Assembly (NCBI GenBank): GCA_018609055.1
Contig: JABAYJ010000009.1
Location: 431,761-495,760, forward strand
Reading direction: 5' to 3'
Origin: Flavobacteriales bacterium
GTDB taxonomy: Bacteria; Bacteroidota; Bacteroidia; Flavobacteriales_D; CAJJDF01
Length of the DNA: 64,000 bases
Positions 26,862 through 35,311 of the stretch are shown here, piece after piece. A model generated the notes under the pieces. It did no database searches. It saw only the letters and a list, made by a program, of their open reading frames with translations, and had not been told where the DNA came from. A program made the translations under genes and the position numbers. How positions within the stretch are numbered: the first letter of the stretch is position 1; the number at the start of each line of letters is the position of its first letter.

Positions 26862-27752
26862 TTACTTCTTAAAATTATCAGCTACAATCAATTCTTTAGT
26901 CCCGTGAGACCAGCTATAAAATCCTTCTCCAGATTTTCTTCCCATTTTCCCTGCCATTACCATATTTACTAACAAAGGACATGGTGCATACTTAGAATTT
27001 CCAAATCCATCATACAATACTTCCATTATCGAAAGACAAGTATCCAATCCAATAAAATCGGCTAATTGCAAAGGTCCCATTGGGTGAGCCATTCCTAACT
27101 TCATTACTGTATCGATTTCTTCAACTCCAGCAACTCCCTCGTGTAAAGTAATAATTGCTTCGTTTATCATAGGCATCAAAATTCTGTTTGCCACAAAACC
27201 TGGGTAATCGTTCACTTCTACAGGAACTTTACCAAGTGTTTTACTCATTTCCATAATAGAGTTTGTTACTTCATCAGTAGTAGCATATCCTCTAATAATC
27301 TCAACCAATTTCATAATTGGAACTGGGTTCATAAAGTGCATTCCAATTACTTTATCTGGTCGCCCAGTAACTGCAGCTATTTTAGTAATAGAAATAGAAG
27401 AAGTATTAGATGCTAAAATCACGTTATCGCTTGTTAACTCATCTAATTGCTTAAATATTTTAAGTTTTAAATCAACATTTTCTGTTGCTGCTTCAACTAC
27501 TAAATCAATTCCTTTAACTCCTTCTGCCATATCGGTAAAAGTTGAGATGTTACCAAGAGTAGAATTTTTTACTTCTTCAGTAATTCTTTCTTTAGCTAAT
27601 AATCTATCTAAGTTTTTGGTAACTGTTGCTACTGCTTTATCCAGTGATATTTGAGAAATATCGATTAACGACACTTCAAATCCTGATTGTGCAAATACAT
27701 GGGCAATTCCGTTCCCCATTGTTCCAGCTCCTATAACGGCAATTTTTTTCAT
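26862..27752 (-). CDS. 3-hydroxyacyl-CoA (3-hydroxybutyryl-CoA) dehydrogenase
   Basis: 296 residues. NAD-binding Rossmann domain with GAGTMGNGIAHVFAQSG and the DIS acidic turn. Catalytic and signature segments are VIGMHFMNPVPIMKLVEII (catalytic His), VPVEVNDYPGFVANRILMPMINEA and GMAHPMGPLQLADFIGLD. It oxidises 3-hydroxyacyl-CoA in beta-oxidation, or reduces acetoacetyl-CoA in the reverse direction. It is monocistronic, with a perfect -7 box upstream and a terminator downstream. Confidence 0.95.
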   Translation of the reverse strand: MKKIAVIGAGTMGNGIAHVFAQSGFEVSLIDISQISLDKAVATVTKNLDRLLAKERITEEVKNSTLGNISTFTDMAEGVKGIDLVVEAATENVDLKLKIFKQLDELTSDNVILASNTSSISITKIAAVTGRPDKVIGMHFMNPVPIMKLVEIIRGYATTDEVTNSIMEMSKTLGKVPVEVNDYPGFVANRILMPMINEAIITLHEGVAGVEEIDTVMKLGMAHPMGPLQLADFIGLDTCLSIMEVLYDGFGNSKYAPCPLLVNMVMAGKMGRKSGEGFYSWSHGTKELIVADNFKK

Positions 27753-27775
27753 AATTTTTTCTTGATTTTACTCCG

Positions 27776-27783
27776 CAAATATA
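27776..27783 (-). promoter_or_regulatory. -7 element for the 3-hydroxyacyl-CoA dehydrogenase gene
   Basis: TATATTTG on the minus strand, an exact TAnnTTTG match, 23 bases before the ATG. Confidence 0.55.
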
Positions 27784-27853
27784 AGGATTACAATACCAAT
27801 ATTGCAAGTGCATTTTTAGTCTTGGTCGAATTAAGGATCTATAAATTCATAAC

Positions 27854-28375
27854 TTATAATTTACTCAATATTTTATCAGCTCTGTTTCTAAAGTCAGTTG
27901 TATTTTTATCCCTTTCAATTAATAGTGTTTGCTTCAATTCATTCTTTAACTCAGGGTATTTGTTTGTTAATCCAACCAAAACAAATAAAGCTCTAGATTT
28001 TGGTGTAACATCAATTTCTCTGGAGATTAAATAGCTAAATAGTAGTTCAATAGCTTCCGATTCATTTTCTACAGGAACTCCACAAAGCTGCCATAGTCGA
28101 GTAAAAGCAAGTTTCATATCTACATGGGTTATCGAATCGCTTAACTTAAGTAGGGTAGGTAGATCATCATAAATAACACCTTTATTTTCGCTTGCAATAT
28201 CACTTAATAACCACAAAAATCGAGTGGCTGTTTTTTTATTTTCGGTTAAAAGTGGATAGAAAGAATTAATAGGAATGCATTCTAAAACAATGGATTGAGC
28301 CCATTTTTTTCTAATATCCCAATTGCTAGCAGCAAGGTTAGATTTTAGTTCTTCAAATAGGGTTTTGTTGCTCAT
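27854..28375 (-). CDS. Helical-repeat (HEAT-like) hypothetical protein
   Basis: 173 residues, no signal peptide. It is built almost entirely of amphipathic helices in pairs (LFEELKSNLAASNWDIRKKWA, RFLWLLSDIASEN, LLKLSDSITHVDMKLAFTRLW, SRALFVLVGLTNKYPELKNEL), which suggests a HEAT/ARM-type scaffold. No enzyme motif. Function unknown; a protein-protein interaction role is a guess from the fold. It is divergent from cmk. Confidence 0.68.
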   Translation of the reverse strand: MSNKTLFEELKSNLAASNWDIRKKWAQSIVLECIPINSFYPLLTENKKTATRFLWLLSDIASENKGVIYDDLPTLLKLSDSITHVDMKLAFTRLWQLCGVPVENESEAIELLFSYLISREIDVTPKSRALFVLVGLTNKYPELKNELKQTLLIERDKNTTDFRNRADKILSKL

Positions 28376-28512
28376 ATTCGTATTCTAATTCAAGATACCA
28401 AGAATAAAACAAAAAAAGAAACGTAATAAACAGTGATTTACTCCTTTTTTGTTTCTCCTTAATTTTCTAAAATCAATTAATAAACTTTACTTTGTAATAG
28501 AAAACTACAACC

Positions 28513-29208
28513 TTGAAAATAAACATTGCCATAGACGGTTATTCCTCTTGCGGAAAAAGTACACTAGCTAAGTTACTTTCCCAAAAGTTGGAGTATAATT
28601 ATATTGACACTGGAGCTATGTATCGCTCTGTGACATTATATTTAATGAATCAAGGAATTATTAAAGATGGTAAAGTAACCTTAGAAACAGTAATTAAATC
28701 GTTAGACGAAATAGATGTAACATTTAAGTTTAATTCTGTAAAAAACCAATCTGACACCTATCTTAATGGAGTAAACGTAGAAGATGAAATTCGTTCACCA
28801 GAAATTTCTTCATTAGTAAGTGGTATTAGTAAAATAAGAGAAGTAAGACAAAAGCTTATCGCTTTGCAACAAAAAATAGCTAAGCATAAGGCTATTGTAA
28901 TGGATGGAAGAGATATTGGAACAGCTGTACTTCCTGATGCGGAAGTTAAATTTTTTGTAACTGCTGATCTTGAGATAAGAACTCAAAGAAGATTTGATGA
29001 ACTTGAGGCTAAAGGATATAACTATTCTTTTAGTAAAGTGAAACAGAATTTATTAGAAAGAGATCATAGTGATACCAGCAGAAAAGAGAACCCTCTTACA
29101 CAAGCAGAAGATGCTATTTTACTGGATAACACAGAATTAACTATAACTGAATTAGTAGAATTAGCACACGAATATGTGCTTAATAAATTAAATAACCCTA
29201 AAAATTAA
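28513..29208 (+). CDS. cmk: Cytidylate kinase
   Basis: 231 residues starting with TTG followed by AAA. P-loop AIDGYSSCGKSTLAK, then YIDTGAMYRSVTLY (nucleotide-binding DTGAMYR), MDGRDIGTAVLPDA and RTQRRFDEL. These are the typical order and spacing of bacterial CMP/dCMP kinase with its insert domain. It phosphorylates CMP and dCMP with ATP. pyrG at 60081 makes the CTP end of the same pool. A near-match to the -7 box (TTACTTTG) lies about 28 bases upstream. Confidence 0.95.
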   Translation: MKINIAIDGYSSCGKSTLAKLLSQKLEYNYIDTGAMYRSVTLYLMNQGIIKDGKVTLETVIKSLDEIDVTFKFNSVKNQSDTYLNGVNVEDEIRSPEISSLVSGISKIREVRQKLIALQQKIAKHKAIVMDGRDIGTAVLPDAEVKFFVTADLEIRTQRRFDELEAKGYNYSFSKVKQNLLERDHSDTSRKENPLTQAEDAILLDNTELTITELVELAHEYVLNKLNNPKN

Positions 29209-29291
29209 ATAACAATGGATAATATCGACAAAATAAGTTTAGACAGTGATTTTACTTCAGGAAATTCAAGTTTAACTTTAACAAAGATAAT

Positions 29292-29435
29292 ATGCATAAT
29301 AACTATGAGTATTTGGAGGATAGATTGGAAGAATTAGAATCTGAAGAGTACGAAGAATACAATTCTAGGGAGATTGATTTGGAAGATGTTGAGATGGAAG
29401 AAATTGAAGTTATTGAAGAATTTGAGGAAGAGTAA
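29292..29435 (+). CDS. Very acidic 47-aa ORF, possibly the end of a frameshifted small gene
   Basis: From ATG 29292 the frame encodes 47 residues of which about half are Glu or Asp (YLEDRLEELESEEYEEY, then EEIEVIEEFEEE), ending at TAA 29433. Another frame starts at ATG 29216 (MDNIDKISLDSDFTSGNSS), but its reading then becomes unconvincing. Joining the two around 29260-29275 would give one acidic protein of about 72 residues, so a single-base frameshift may have broken a small gene. Composition alone supports coding. Function unknown. Confidence 0.35.
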   Translation: MHNNYEYLEDRLEELESEEYEEYNSREIDLEDVEMEEIEVIEEFEEE

Positions 29436-29456
29436 TTGTTATAATAAAGCTTAAAT

Positions 29457-29717
29457 ATGCTTGAGAGCTCATTTAAAAAATACTTAGGGCATGATTGCCT
29501 CGGATGCGGAGCTCAAAGGTCTTTCTTTGAGTTAATGCAAGGGAATTTTTTAGAGAGTTTAACTTTATTTCCGGCTTTAATTCCATTACTTTTTACTTTT
29601 GTATTTTTGGTATTGCACTTAGTTTTTAAATTTAAACACGGAGCAAGAGTACTAATCATCTCCTTTAGCTTAAGTGCTTTTATTATGGCTTTTAACTTTA
29701 TTCTAAAACTACTTTAA
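29457..29717 (+). CDS. DUF2752 membrane protein
   Basis: 86 residues with two membrane helices (SLTLFPALIPLLFTFVFLVLHLVF and RVLIISFSLSAFIMAFNFIL) after the family motif CLGCGAQRSFFELMQG, a CxxCGxxR pattern. These proteins are short and of unknown function. The ApbE gene starts directly after its stop codon with no gap, so the two are coupled. Confidence 0.85.
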   Translation: MLESSFKKYLGHDCLGCGAQRSFFELMQGNFLESLTLFPALIPLLFTFVFLVLHLVFKFKHGARVLIISFSLSAFIMAFNFILKLL

Positions 29718-30710
29718 ATGAAAAATATATTCCCTTTTCTTTTTTTGATTTTAATGTTTTCGTGTACCGAAAAAAAAGTTAGCTATGTCGAGTTTATTGG
29801 AGAAGCTCAGGGAACAACTTTTTATATTTCATATTATGATTCTTTAGAAACGGATTACTCTGCAGATATTCAACAGATTTTAGAGAATTTTGATCAAGAA
29901 CTGTCTACTTACAAGCCAGGATCGGTAATTAATCAGTTTAATAATAATGAGATTGATAGTTTTCCTTTAAATACTGAGTATTTTGAAAAATGTTGTTTTT
30001 TGTCTTCACATATGAAAGAGTATACTCAAGGATATTTTGATTTTGGATTACAGAATTTGATTTTAGCTTCAAAAAAATATGAGAAGTTAGGAAAAGTAAT
30101 TCCTAAAAATTTAAGAGATTCTATTTTACAAATACCAACAACATTTTTTGGTTCCAATTGGTTAATGAAATTGGATAAACGAATAAAATTCAATTTCAAT
30201 GCCATAGCTCAAGGTTACTCAGTTGATGTGCTTTCAGACTTTTTAGAGTCTAATGGTGTAATGAATTACATGGTAGAAATAGGAGGAGAGATTCGTGTAA
30301 AAGGAATTAATGACAAAGGAGAATTATGGACAGTTTCGCTCGAAGCACCAAACTCTACAAGAGACGATAGGAAAGTGCAAAAAATGATTGCCGTAGATAA
30401 TAAAGCTGTTGTAACATCTGGTAGTTATAGGAAATTCAAAGAAATTGATGGTATAAAGTATTCGCATGCAATTAATCCCAAAACAGGGCTAGGTGTTACT
30501 CATAATTTGCTTAGTGTATCTATAATTTGTGAGAAAGCAGCTGTTGCAGATGCTTTAGCCACAGCATTTTTGGTTATGGGTAAAGAAAAAACAATTCAGT
30601 TTTTGGATGCCAATAATAAATATAAAGTATCTCTATTATTTATCGAAGTAGATTCTAATAATGAATATGAAAGCTCAACCTTTGGTGACTTTGAGCAGTA
30701 TGAGTTTTAG
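29718..30710 (+). CDS. apbE: FAD:protein FMN transferase (ApbE)
   Basis: 330 residues. The lipobox signal peptide (FPFLFLILMFSC then TEKK) places it on the periplasmic face. ApbE features are GEAQGTTFYISYY, FNFNAIAQGYSVDVLSDFL, MVEIGGEIRVKG (flavin site), SGSYRKFKEIDGIKYSHAINPKTG and ADALATAFLVMG. The enzyme transfers FMN from FAD to Thr residues of target proteins such as NqrB/C or RnfD/G. No target protein is in the window. It ends 4 bases from a convergent phosphoribosyltransferase. Confidence 0.93.
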   Translation: MKNIFPFLFLILMFSCTEKKVSYVEFIGEAQGTTFYISYYDSLETDYSADIQQILENFDQELSTYKPGSVINQFNNNEIDSFPLNTEYFEKCCFLSSHMKEYTQGYFDFGLQNLILASKKYEKLGKVIPKNLRDSILQIPTTFFGSNWLMKLDKRIKFNFNAIAQGYSVDVLSDFLESNGVMNYMVEIGGEIRVKGINDKGELWTVSLEAPNSTRDDRKVQKMIAVDNKAVVTSGSYRKFKEIDGIKYSHAINPKTGLGVTHNLLSVSIICEKAAVADALATAFLVMGKEKTIQFLDANNKYKVSLLFIEVDSNNEYESSTFGDFEQYEF

Positions 30711-30714
30711 TAAT

Positions 30715-31212
30715 TTAATTTAATACAGCAGAAAATTTGTCGTTTTCAAATTCGACCTCAATGTGATTTTCTAGAGTTGTAGAAAGTGTTAATCCAGCAT
30801 AATCAGCTTTTATTGGGAATAATCTATGTCTCCTGTCAATTAACACAACCGTTCTCATTCTCTTTACTTCGTGCTTCAATATTACAAAGCTAGCGTGCAT
30901 TAATGTTTCTCCAGTATTGAGTACATCATCTACTAAAACTACAATTTGATTCTTAGGAATGTTTAAGCTAATATTATTATCTAAACATTCAATAGAGTTT
31001 TTCTTATCAAACTTCAGTTCAATTAAATGGATTGTTTTGGGAGTGATTTTCTCAATATTTGCTTTTAAATATTCAGCTAGTACATATCCTTTATTTGCTA
31101 TTCCTACCAAGTAAACTTCATCATCATTAATTGTGTCTTCCACAATCTGAAAAGCAATTCGATCTATTTTTTGTAGTATCTGCGAGTGTGATAGAATTGA
31201 GTAGGAATCCAT
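30715..31212 (-). CDS. PyrR/hypoxanthine-type phosphoribosyltransferase family protein
   Basis: 165 residues. The PRPP-binding loop VVLVDDVLNTGETLMHA is clear, together with an early LVGIANKGYVLAEYL segment that forms the type I PRTase fold. The end (DYAGLTLSTTLENHIEVEF) matches PyrR-like proteins. It could salvage uracil or purine bases, or regulate pyr genes; the substrate cannot be told. It is the last gene of a three-gene run, 2 bases after the methyltransferase. Confidence 0.8.
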   Translation of the reverse strand: MDSYSILSHSQILQKIDRIAFQIVEDTINDDEVYLVGIANKGYVLAEYLKANIEKITPKTIHLIELKFDKKNSIECLDNNISLNIPKNQIVVLVDDVLNTGETLMHASFVILKHEVKRMRTVVLIDRRHRLFPIKADYAGLTLSTTLENHIEVEFENDKFSAVLN

Positions 31213-31214
31213 AA

Positions 31215-31802
31215 TTACTTTTTTATAAAATTAATAAAAACTTCTCTACCAGCTCTAGATTCTATTGAATTTTGAGCAATTTCTATAGTTTTTATCTCAA
31301 ATTTATCTTGGAATAAGTTTCTATATTCATCTGTATTACCTCCAAATGGTGGCTTATCACCATTTAAAGGAGCATTAAACATAAGTCCAGCAATTCTTCC
31401 ATTCTCTGCTAATATTTCATGCATTTTGGCAACATACTTTTTTCGTAGTTCAGGATTTATTGCGCAAAAGAAAGTCTGTTCTATCACTAGATCATATTCC
31501 TTGTCCAAATCAAAAAAATCACCTTGAATAAGATTACTTTCAGGAAAATCAGGAACTCTTTTCAGAATATTTTCTAGAGGTGGTTTTGCTAAATCAATTA
31601 CTGTTACATTTTTAAAACCTTGTTGATGAAGGTATTCGGCTTCATAACTATTTCCACCACCAGGAATTAATATTCTTAATTCTTTGTTTGTTAATTGATC
31701 AATGTAACATTTAATAGGAGGAGAAGGTGCTCCTAAATCCCACCCTGCAGTATTGTTATTATATCTATTTTCCCAAAAGTCTTTATCTAAATTAATTGTC
31801 AT
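31215..31802 (-). CDS. TPMT-family S-adenosylmethionine methyltransferase
   Basis: 195 residues. FWENRYNNNTAGWDLGAPSPP is the characteristic N-terminus of the thiopurine methyltransferase family. ILIPGGGNSYEAEYLHQQGF is the SAM-binding glycine loop, followed by VTVIDLAKPPLENI, YDLVIEQTFFCAINPE and AGLMFNAP. Related bacterial enzymes detoxify selenium, tellurium or thiol compounds, or make halide and thiocyanate methyl products. It overlaps the MFS transporter gene by 11 bases, so a detoxification-export pairing is plausible but inferred. Confidence 0.88.
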   Translation of the reverse strand: MTINLDKDFWENRYNNNTAGWDLGAPSPPIKCYIDQLTNKELRILIPGGGNSYEAEYLHQQGFKNVTVIDLAKPPLENILKRVPDFPESNLIQGDFFDLDKEYDLVIEQTFFCAINPELRKKYVAKMHEILAENGRIAGLMFNAPLNGDKPPFGGNTDEYRNLFQDKFEIKTIEIAQNSIESRAGREVFINFIKK

Positions 31803-33066
31803 TAGCTCTTAATTTTTTGATTAATCTCATGGTTACAAAACTTCCAGCTAAAGGAATCAAAGCCAAGAAGAAATAAATATTATACCCAATGAAACCATAA
31901 ATTGCTGTAGCAATCACAGGAAAAATAGCATTAGAAATTGATTGAATAGACTCACTTATGCCCATTATTTCTCCTTGTTTGTCTTCGTCAGCATGTTGAG
32001 AAATTAGAGAATTAAATACAGGAAAAGATAATGATAATCCTAAGTTTAAGATGTAATACAGTATCATGTAAATCCAAAGAATATCCGTTAAAGTAATTAG
32101 AACTAAGCCCAAGGCAGTTAAAGAAAAACCAATAATTAATGTATATAATTCTCCGATTTTTAAAACTACTTTTTTAAATAAAACAGCTTGATTAAATCCT
32201 AAAAATATTCCAGCAACAAGTAAGAATATTCCTGTCCCAAAAGGAGTAAAATCAAACAATTCGATTACATACAAAACGATTGTAGCAATATAAAATGCCA
32301 TTGTAGCACTCATCAGTGATTTTAGTACTAGTACTTGTTTAACTATGTATTTTGGGTTTAATGAATTAACTCTTTTTACTATGTTGAATGATTTAATGAA
32401 ATTATGCTTTTTGTACTCTCTTCTTTTTTCAATTGGTAACGATTCTTTTAAAAAAAACAGAATTGATAATAAAGCAATCAATGAAACACCAGCAGCTGTT
32501 AAGATAGTTCCTAAATATTCAAATTCTCCATTTTCGTTATATCCAGATGTTAACCCACCAATTGCAGGACCAATAACAAAGCCAATTCCTACGATCCCAC
32601 CTAGTGTTCCAAAAATAGTTTTCTTTTGCTCTAGAGTTGTTATATCCGATACATAGGCATTTGTTACAGAGATGTTCCCACCAGTTAATCCATCTGCAAT
32701 TCTTGCAAAGGCAATAATTATTAAAGGAAGAGAATAGAAAAACACCTTACCCATAAAGTCATATTGATAAACTTCAAGAACATCATAGGCAACAAAATAA
32801 GCTACACCATAAATAACCCAACTTAGTAAAGTACCAAACTGGGATATTACTAAAATAGGCTTTCTTCCTCTTGAGTCCGATAGTTTACCAAGAAAAGGAG
32901 ATCCGATAAATTGAAAAAATGAATAGGCTGATAATAACAATCCGTAAACGTATTCTGGAGCGTTAGCTTCTTTTACAATAAAAGGCAACACAGGAATCAT
33001 GATACTAAATCCTATTACATTTACAAACGTAAGTAGATATGCAGGAAGTATTTTTAGATTTTTCAA
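31792..33066 (-). CDS. MFS transporter (TetA/MdtG-type drug exporter family)
   Basis: 424 residues with 12 predicted membrane helices. The MFS motif A GSPFLGKLSDSRGRKPIL follows helix 2, and GIVGIGFVIGPAIGG in helix 5 is the antiporter motif C, which marks exporters. The start is TTG (33064-33066) followed by AAA; no ATG is nearby. It is the first gene of the run with the methyltransferase and phosphoribosyltransferase and is divergent from the cyclophilin gene. Confidence 0.9.
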   Translation of the reverse strand: MKNLKILPAYLLTFVNVIGFSIMIPVLPFIVKEANAPEYVYGLLLSAYSFFQFIGSPFLGKLSDSRGRKPILVISQFGTLLSWVIYGVAYFVAYDVLEVYQYDFMGKVFFYSLPLIIIAFARIADGLTGGNISVTNAYVSDITTLEQKKTIFGTLGGIVGIGFVIGPAIGGLTSGYNENGEFEYLGTILTAAGVSLIALLSILFFLKESLPIEKRREYKKHNFIKSFNIVKRVNSLNPKYIVKQVLVLKSLMSATMAFYIATIVLYVIELFDFTPFGTGIFLLVAGIFLGFNQAVLFKKVVLKIGELYTLIIGFSLTALGLVLITLTDILWIYMILYYILNLGLSLSFPVFNSLISQHADEDKQGEIMGISESIQSISNAIFPVIATAIYGFIGYNIYFFLALIPLAGSFVTMRLIKKLRANDN

Positions 33067-33095
33067 ATGAAGATTAAATTGTTTTTTACAGTAGG

Positions 33096-33103
33096 TAAAA
33101 GTA
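33096..33103 (-). promoter_or_regulatory. Candidate -7 element for the MFS gene
   Basis: TACTTTTA on the minus strand, one mismatch to TAnnTTTG, 29 bases upstream of the TTG start. Confidence 0.35.
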
Positions 33104-33126
33104 GTGTTTTTTGACTAATAATATTT

Positions 33127-33134
33127 TATATTTG
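33127..33134 (+). promoter_or_regulatory. -7 element for the cyclophilin operon
   Basis: TATATTTG, an exact TAnnTTTG match, 18 bases before the ATG at 33153. Confidence 0.55.
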
Positions 33135-33152
33135 TGAAAACAAAAACTACAA

Positions 33153-33677
33153 ATGGAAAACGGAATTTACGCTAAGTTTAATACAACAAAAGGAAGTATT
33201 ACTGTAAAATTAGAACACGAAAAAACGCCAATGACTGTGGCAAACTTCGTAGGATTAGCAGAAGGAAAAATAGAGAACAAGCCTAAAGAATTAGGAACAC
33301 CATATTATAACGGGCTAAAGTTTCACAGAGTAATCCCTGACTTTATGGTTCAAGGAGGTTGTCCACAAGGAATTGGTTCAGGAGGTCCTGGGTACGATTT
33401 TAAAGATGAATTTCACCCAGCATTAACTCATGATGCTCCAGGAATATTATCAATGGCAAATGCTGGTCCTGGAACTAATGGAAGTCAATTTTTTATTACT
33501 CATGTTGCTACACCTTGGTTAGATGGAAATCATTCTGTATTTGGTCACGTAACAGAAGGACAAGATATTGTTGATGATATCAGAGGAGGAGATTTAATGG
33601 AATCTGTAGAAATTATAAGAAAAGGAGAAGAAGCTGAAGCATTTGATGCTGCAGCAGTTTTCAATGAATTAAAATAA
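33153..33677 (+). CDS. Cyclophilin-type peptidyl-prolyl cis-trans isomerase
   Basis: 174 residues, no signal peptide, so cytoplasmic. Cyclophilin core motifs are YNGLKFHRVIPDFMVQGGCPQGIGSGGPGY, with the catalytic FHRV Arg, and ILSMANAGPGTNGSQFFITH and PWLDGNHSVFGHV. It accelerates proline isomerisation during folding. It is the first gene of a three-gene run with DUF4159 and a small conserved protein, with no gap to the next gene. Confidence 0.95.
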   Translation: MENGIYAKFNTTKGSITVKLEHEKTPMTVANFVGLAEGKIENKPKELGTPYYNGLKFHRVIPDFMVQGGCPQGIGSGGPGYDFKDEFHPALTHDAPGILSMANAGPGTNGSQFFITHVATPWLDGNHSVFGHVTEGQDIVDDIRGGDLMESVEIIRKGEEAEAFDAAAVFNELK

Positions 33678-34346
33678 ATGAATACCAAGAGATTCATATC
33701 ACTAATTGGAGCATTTATATTGTTCACGGCTTTTGTAAACGGAAATAAACCTTCGTATAAATTTGCTGTACTAAAGTATAATGGAGGAGGGGATTGGTAC
33801 GCCAATCCTACTTCTTTACCTAATTTAGTGTCTTTTTGTAACGAATCTCTTAAAATGAATATCGATTCTGAAGTTGACGAAATAGCTGTTGGTTCTTCAG
33901 AACTGTTTAATTATCCTTTGGTTCATATGACTGGTCATGGGAATGTAGTTTTTAGTGAGGAGGATACTCAAAACCTAAGAAATTATCTTCTTGCAGGAGG
34001 ATTTCTTCATATTGATGACAATTATGGAATGGATGAATTCGTGAGAAACGAAATCAAAAAAGTATTTCCTAACAAAGAATTGGTTGAATTACCTTTTTCT
34101 CATCCTATCTATAATCAGTCTTATAAGTTCCCAAATGGATTACCAAAAATTCATGAACATGACGATAAAGCTCCACAAGGTTTTGGAGTTATTGTAGATG
34201 GTAGAGTGGCAATTTTTTATTCCTATGAAACTGATTTAGGTGACGGCTGGGAAGATCAAGATGTACATAATGATAGTAAAGAGAATAGAACAAAGGCTTT
34301 ACAAATGGGAACTAACATTGTTCAGTTCGCATTAATGAATAATTAA
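33678..34346 (+). CDS. DUF4159-domain exported protein
   Basis: 222 residues with a signal peptide (NTKRFISLIGAFILFTAFVNG). The DUF4159 core has KFAVLKYNGGGDWYANPTSLPNL, YPLVHMTGHGNVVFSEED, LRNYLLAGGFLHIDDNYGMD and IHEHDDKAPQGFG, a fold related to glutamine-amidotransferase/ThuA-like domains. Function is unknown. In this phylum it often sits beside large membrane proteins of the BatA/MoxR type, but none is seen here. Its stop overlaps the next start as TAATG. Confidence 0.88.
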   Translation: MNTKRFISLIGAFILFTAFVNGNKPSYKFAVLKYNGGGDWYANPTSLPNLVSFCNESLKMNIDSEVDEIAVGSSELFNYPLVHMTGHGNVVFSEEDTQNLRNYLLAGGFLHIDDNYGMDEFVRNEIKKVFPNKELVELPFSHPIYNQSYKFPNGLPKIHEHDDKAPQGFGVIVDGRVAIFYSYETDLGDGWEDQDVHNDSKENRTKALQMGTNIVQFALMNN

Positions 34347-34681
34347 TGGAATTAGAACCAGTTAACACCCGAATTCAAGAAACAGTTCCTGAAGAGTTAT
34401 ATCATAAGTTGGTAGCTCAAATCGAAAAGGATTTTATTCTAACAGGAATTAAATATGATTTCAATAATCTAAAGCCAAATGAACTAATAGTTTGTTTGAA
34501 CGAGATTATGGAAGAATTATTAAACAAAGAATATCCGGTATTACTTAGTTTACTTTACAGAATGGATATACCGGAATCTGTAATTAATTTTGGCGAGGAG
34601 GAAACCGTAGAATTACAATTAGTAAACCTAATACTAAGAAGGCAATTCATGAAAGTGAAGATGAGAATGAAGTATTCATAA
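34346..34681 (+). CDS. Small conserved cytoplasmic protein
   Basis: 111 residues, no signal peptide. Mostly helical (ELYHKLVAQIEKDF, ELIVCLNEIMEELL, EYPVLLSLLYRMDIPES, VELQLVNLILRRQFMKVKMRM). I do not recognise a named domain. Its start overlaps the DUF4159 stop by one base (TAATG), so it is translationally coupled. Role unknown. Confidence 0.65.
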   Translation: MELEPVNTRIQETVPEELYHKLVAQIEKDFILTGIKYDFNNLKPNELIVCLNEIMEELLNKEYPVLLSLLYRMDIPESVINFGEEETVELQLVNLILRRQFMKVKMRMKYS

Positions 34682-34811
34682 ATCTTTCTCCCTCAAAATT
34701 TAATTAATCAATCTACTACTTATCAATTCGAGTATTTTCGATTTTATATCGAAAGTGTATCAAGAGTAATAAAGGATAATGAAGTAATCTTTAACGAAAG
34801 TTTATTGCAAC

Positions 34812-34845
34812 AAAAAAGCCTCACATTTCTGTGAAGCTTTTTTTT
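34812..34845. terminator. Bidirectional terminator after the cold-shock gene
   Basis: Stem AAAAAAGC-C-TCACA / TGTGA-AGCTTTTTT with a TTTC loop and one bulge. It can end the cold-shock transcript and the plus-strand cyclophilin run. Confidence 0.78.
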
Positions 34846-34876
34846 GGTATAAATATGTATTTATATAAAAGTCGAA

Positions 34877-35068
34877 TTAGTCAACTTTAACATTTACTGC
34901 GTTTAAACCTTTTGGACTTTCTTCTACATCGTAGCTTACTTTGTCACCTTCTCTAATTTCGTCAATTAAACCATTTGCATGTACAAATACGTCTTTGTTA
35001 CCTTCATCAGGTGTGATGAATCCAAATCCTTTAGTTTCATTGAAAAATTTTACTGTTCCGTTACTCAT
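34877..35068 (-). CDS. Cold-shock protein (CSD)
   Basis: 63 residues from the ATG at 35068. NGTVKFFNETKGFGFITPD carries the RNP1 motif (KGFGFI), and KDVFVHANGL the RNP2 motif (DVFVH). It ends GLNAVNVKVD. It binds single-stranded RNA or DNA and acts as an RNA chaperone. An upstream in-frame extension to 35155 has no support and would run through the promoter box. The predicted leader is about 25-30 bases. Confidence 0.96.
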   Translation of the reverse strand: MSNGTVKFFNETKGFGFITPDEGNKDVFVHANGLIDEIREGDKVSYDVEESPKGLNAVNVKVD

Positions 35069-35097
35069 ATTGTATTGTTTATATATTTTAATAAGTA

Positions 35098-35105
35098 CAA
35101 ATGTA
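35098..35105 (-). promoter_or_regulatory. -7 element for the cold-shock gene
   Basis: TACATTTG on the minus strand, an exact TAnnTTTG match, 29 bases before the ATG. It excludes the longer start. Confidence 0.55.
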
Positions 35106-35311
35106 CTTAAATTTAATTGGTTTCTACTATAATCACACTTTATTATTCTTTTCAATTAAAAAAACAGACTAAAACACAAGGGCTAAACAAGTTAAAATAC
35201 TGATTTAAAGAGTCTTATTCAATAAAAAAAACATATCAAACTTTTTTCAGTAATAGGCGCTTATTTATTGAAAATCAACAAGAAAAGAGTGTTTTTATCC
35301 AAAATCAGGAC

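Noticed and set aside
35069..35311. Gap between the cold-shock and S1/P1-like genes as a possible RNA gene
   Set aside because: No tRNA cloverleaf, strong hairpin or conserved motif is visible beyond the cold-shock promoter.
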